NCBI GenBank assembly: GCA_022606425.2
Contig: JAHDVF020000898.1
Location: 279,001-343,000, forward strand
Reading direction: 5' to 3'
DNA from: Lepidostoma basale
Taxonomy: Eukaryota > Arthropoda > Insecta > Trichoptera > Lepidostomatidae
DNA length: 64,000 nucleotides
Shown here in pieces: positions 63,160-64,000 of the stretch. The notes beneath the pieces are model-generated. The model was not told the origin of the DNA, did not search any database, and was given only the letters and a program-made list of their open reading frames with translations. The position numbers were made by a program, and so were the translations under genes. Each line of letters opens with the position of its first letter. Position 1 is the stretch's first letter.

Positions 63160-63480
63160 CTCAAGCCCAATTTCCCCCCATCAAACTAATTGACTCACGT
63201 GTGATGTTCAAATCCCGTGCTACCTCTTTAACACTCACATGCCGATTTTTTAGCACAATTTCTATCGCTATTTCAATGCTATCGTCAGTATTAGCGGTTG
63301 TAGGTCGTCCAGAACGAGGCAAATCTTCGAACGTCTCCTGATCGCCATTAAATACTTAGTACCAATCATAGGCTTGAGTTTTGGATAAAACTGATTCACC
63401 ATAAGCCTTTTCTCTCATTCGCAATAATTTTCATTACGAAATTCATTTGGAAACACAAAATTAAAGACATACTTTTTGTC
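63160..63480 (-). pseudogene. mariner-like transposase N-terminal remnant
   Basis: Minus strand: CFQMNFVMKIIANERK, then (frameshifted) FNGDQETFEDLPRSGRPTTA, NTDDSIEIAIEIVLKNRHVS, VKEVARDLNI. The phrase DLPRSGRPTTANTDDSIE is the linker between the two helix-turn-helix domains of mariner-family transposases, and HVSVKEVARDLNI is the second HTH. The catalytic domain is not present downstream to 63120. The inverted terminal repeats were not found. Confidence 0.7.
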
Positions 63481-64000
63481 CAATATTTTTATTCATTGTA
63501 AAAATCGTGAAGCACTTCTAAGATGGACCTATTCAACCAGCTACAGCAGTTGGTTGACATATAACATTATTTTTTGGCATAGTAATTAAGTACAGTCCTA
63601 CAAATTTAGCAAATATATATAAATTTTTTTCAAATCCAAGCAATTTAAAATAAAATTTCCGGATACTTTCTTCACATGAGGTTTAATATTGAATAAATTT
63701 ATAACTTTAATAAATTCTATTTTTCTACTAAAATCTCGAATGAGAAATCCATCAATTCTCAATCGCGTCCACAAATATTGTTTTCGATACCCGAAACAAA
63801 TTATAAACTCACATAATTACAAAACCTTAACGAAGTTGATATTCCACATTAGTTTATCCGTTTTGAAAAAATGAATACTTTTGTTATTAATATAACTGAA
63901 TTTAAATATAATAGTATGTTATGTATTTTTAGTAAGCCTTACTCCTCTTTGTTATACCTAATATAAATAAATAAAAAATATTCCTAGAATCCATTACGGC
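63481..64000. other. AT-rich intergenic DNA
   Basis: No feature recognised to the end of the window. Confidence 0.4.

Overview
This is AT-rich eukaryotic nuclear DNA, most consistent with an insect and probably a moth or butterfly. The evidence is dozens of 5'-truncated non-LTR retrotransposons of RTE-like and Jockey-like type with microsatellite tails, tRNA-derived SINEs, piggyBac, mariner, pogo and hAT remnants, and no operon-like gene order. The order Lepidoptera is an inference from the style of the elements, not proven.

Layout. 0-12 kb: LINE fragments, one pogo-like MITE (2863-3703), a tRNA-derived SINE (4181-4427) and a long decayed LINE (9832-11190). 12-30 kb: the densest retroelement zone, with nested insertions (13.2-13.8 kb), a LINE with a tandem-repeat 3' end (14.9-16.1 kb), several copies with clear target-site duplications, and one copy flanked by a 90-bp direct repeat (24.7-25.3 kb). 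30-37 kb: sparse DNA with one long foldback, plus the best-preserved LINE reading frame (35.2-36.3 kb). 37.8-38.8 kb: the only convincing host gene, a single-exon 313-residue protein that I do not recognise. 39-49 kb: mostly intergenic, with a piggyBac/mariner composite, a 260-bp palindrome and two copies of a promoter-like repeat. 49-61 kb: more LINEs with duplications, a small hAT element and a CpG-rich island. 61-64 kb: intergenic with a mariner N-terminal remnant.

Two signals cut across these features. (1) At least seven dispersed short repeats carry a type-I hammerhead-ribozyme-like core: CTGANGA, a hairpin, GAA, a six-base self-complementary stem III such as ACATGT or ACCGGT, then C or T. 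Several lie in inverted pairs. The best copy (1838-1881) has a perfect 6-bp stem I and 5-bp stem II. All share one non-canonical extra base after CTGANGA. (2) The octamer TACTCGTA occurs 24 times on the two strands, roughly ten times the expected number, in otherwise unrelated surroundings.

Apart from the gene at 37848-38789, essentially every recognisable coding stretch is a retroelement or transposon fragment with stops, frameshifts or truncations. No genes here work together as a pathway. The interactions visible are between elements: LINEs inserted into each other, and SINEs that share a 3' tail with a LINE.
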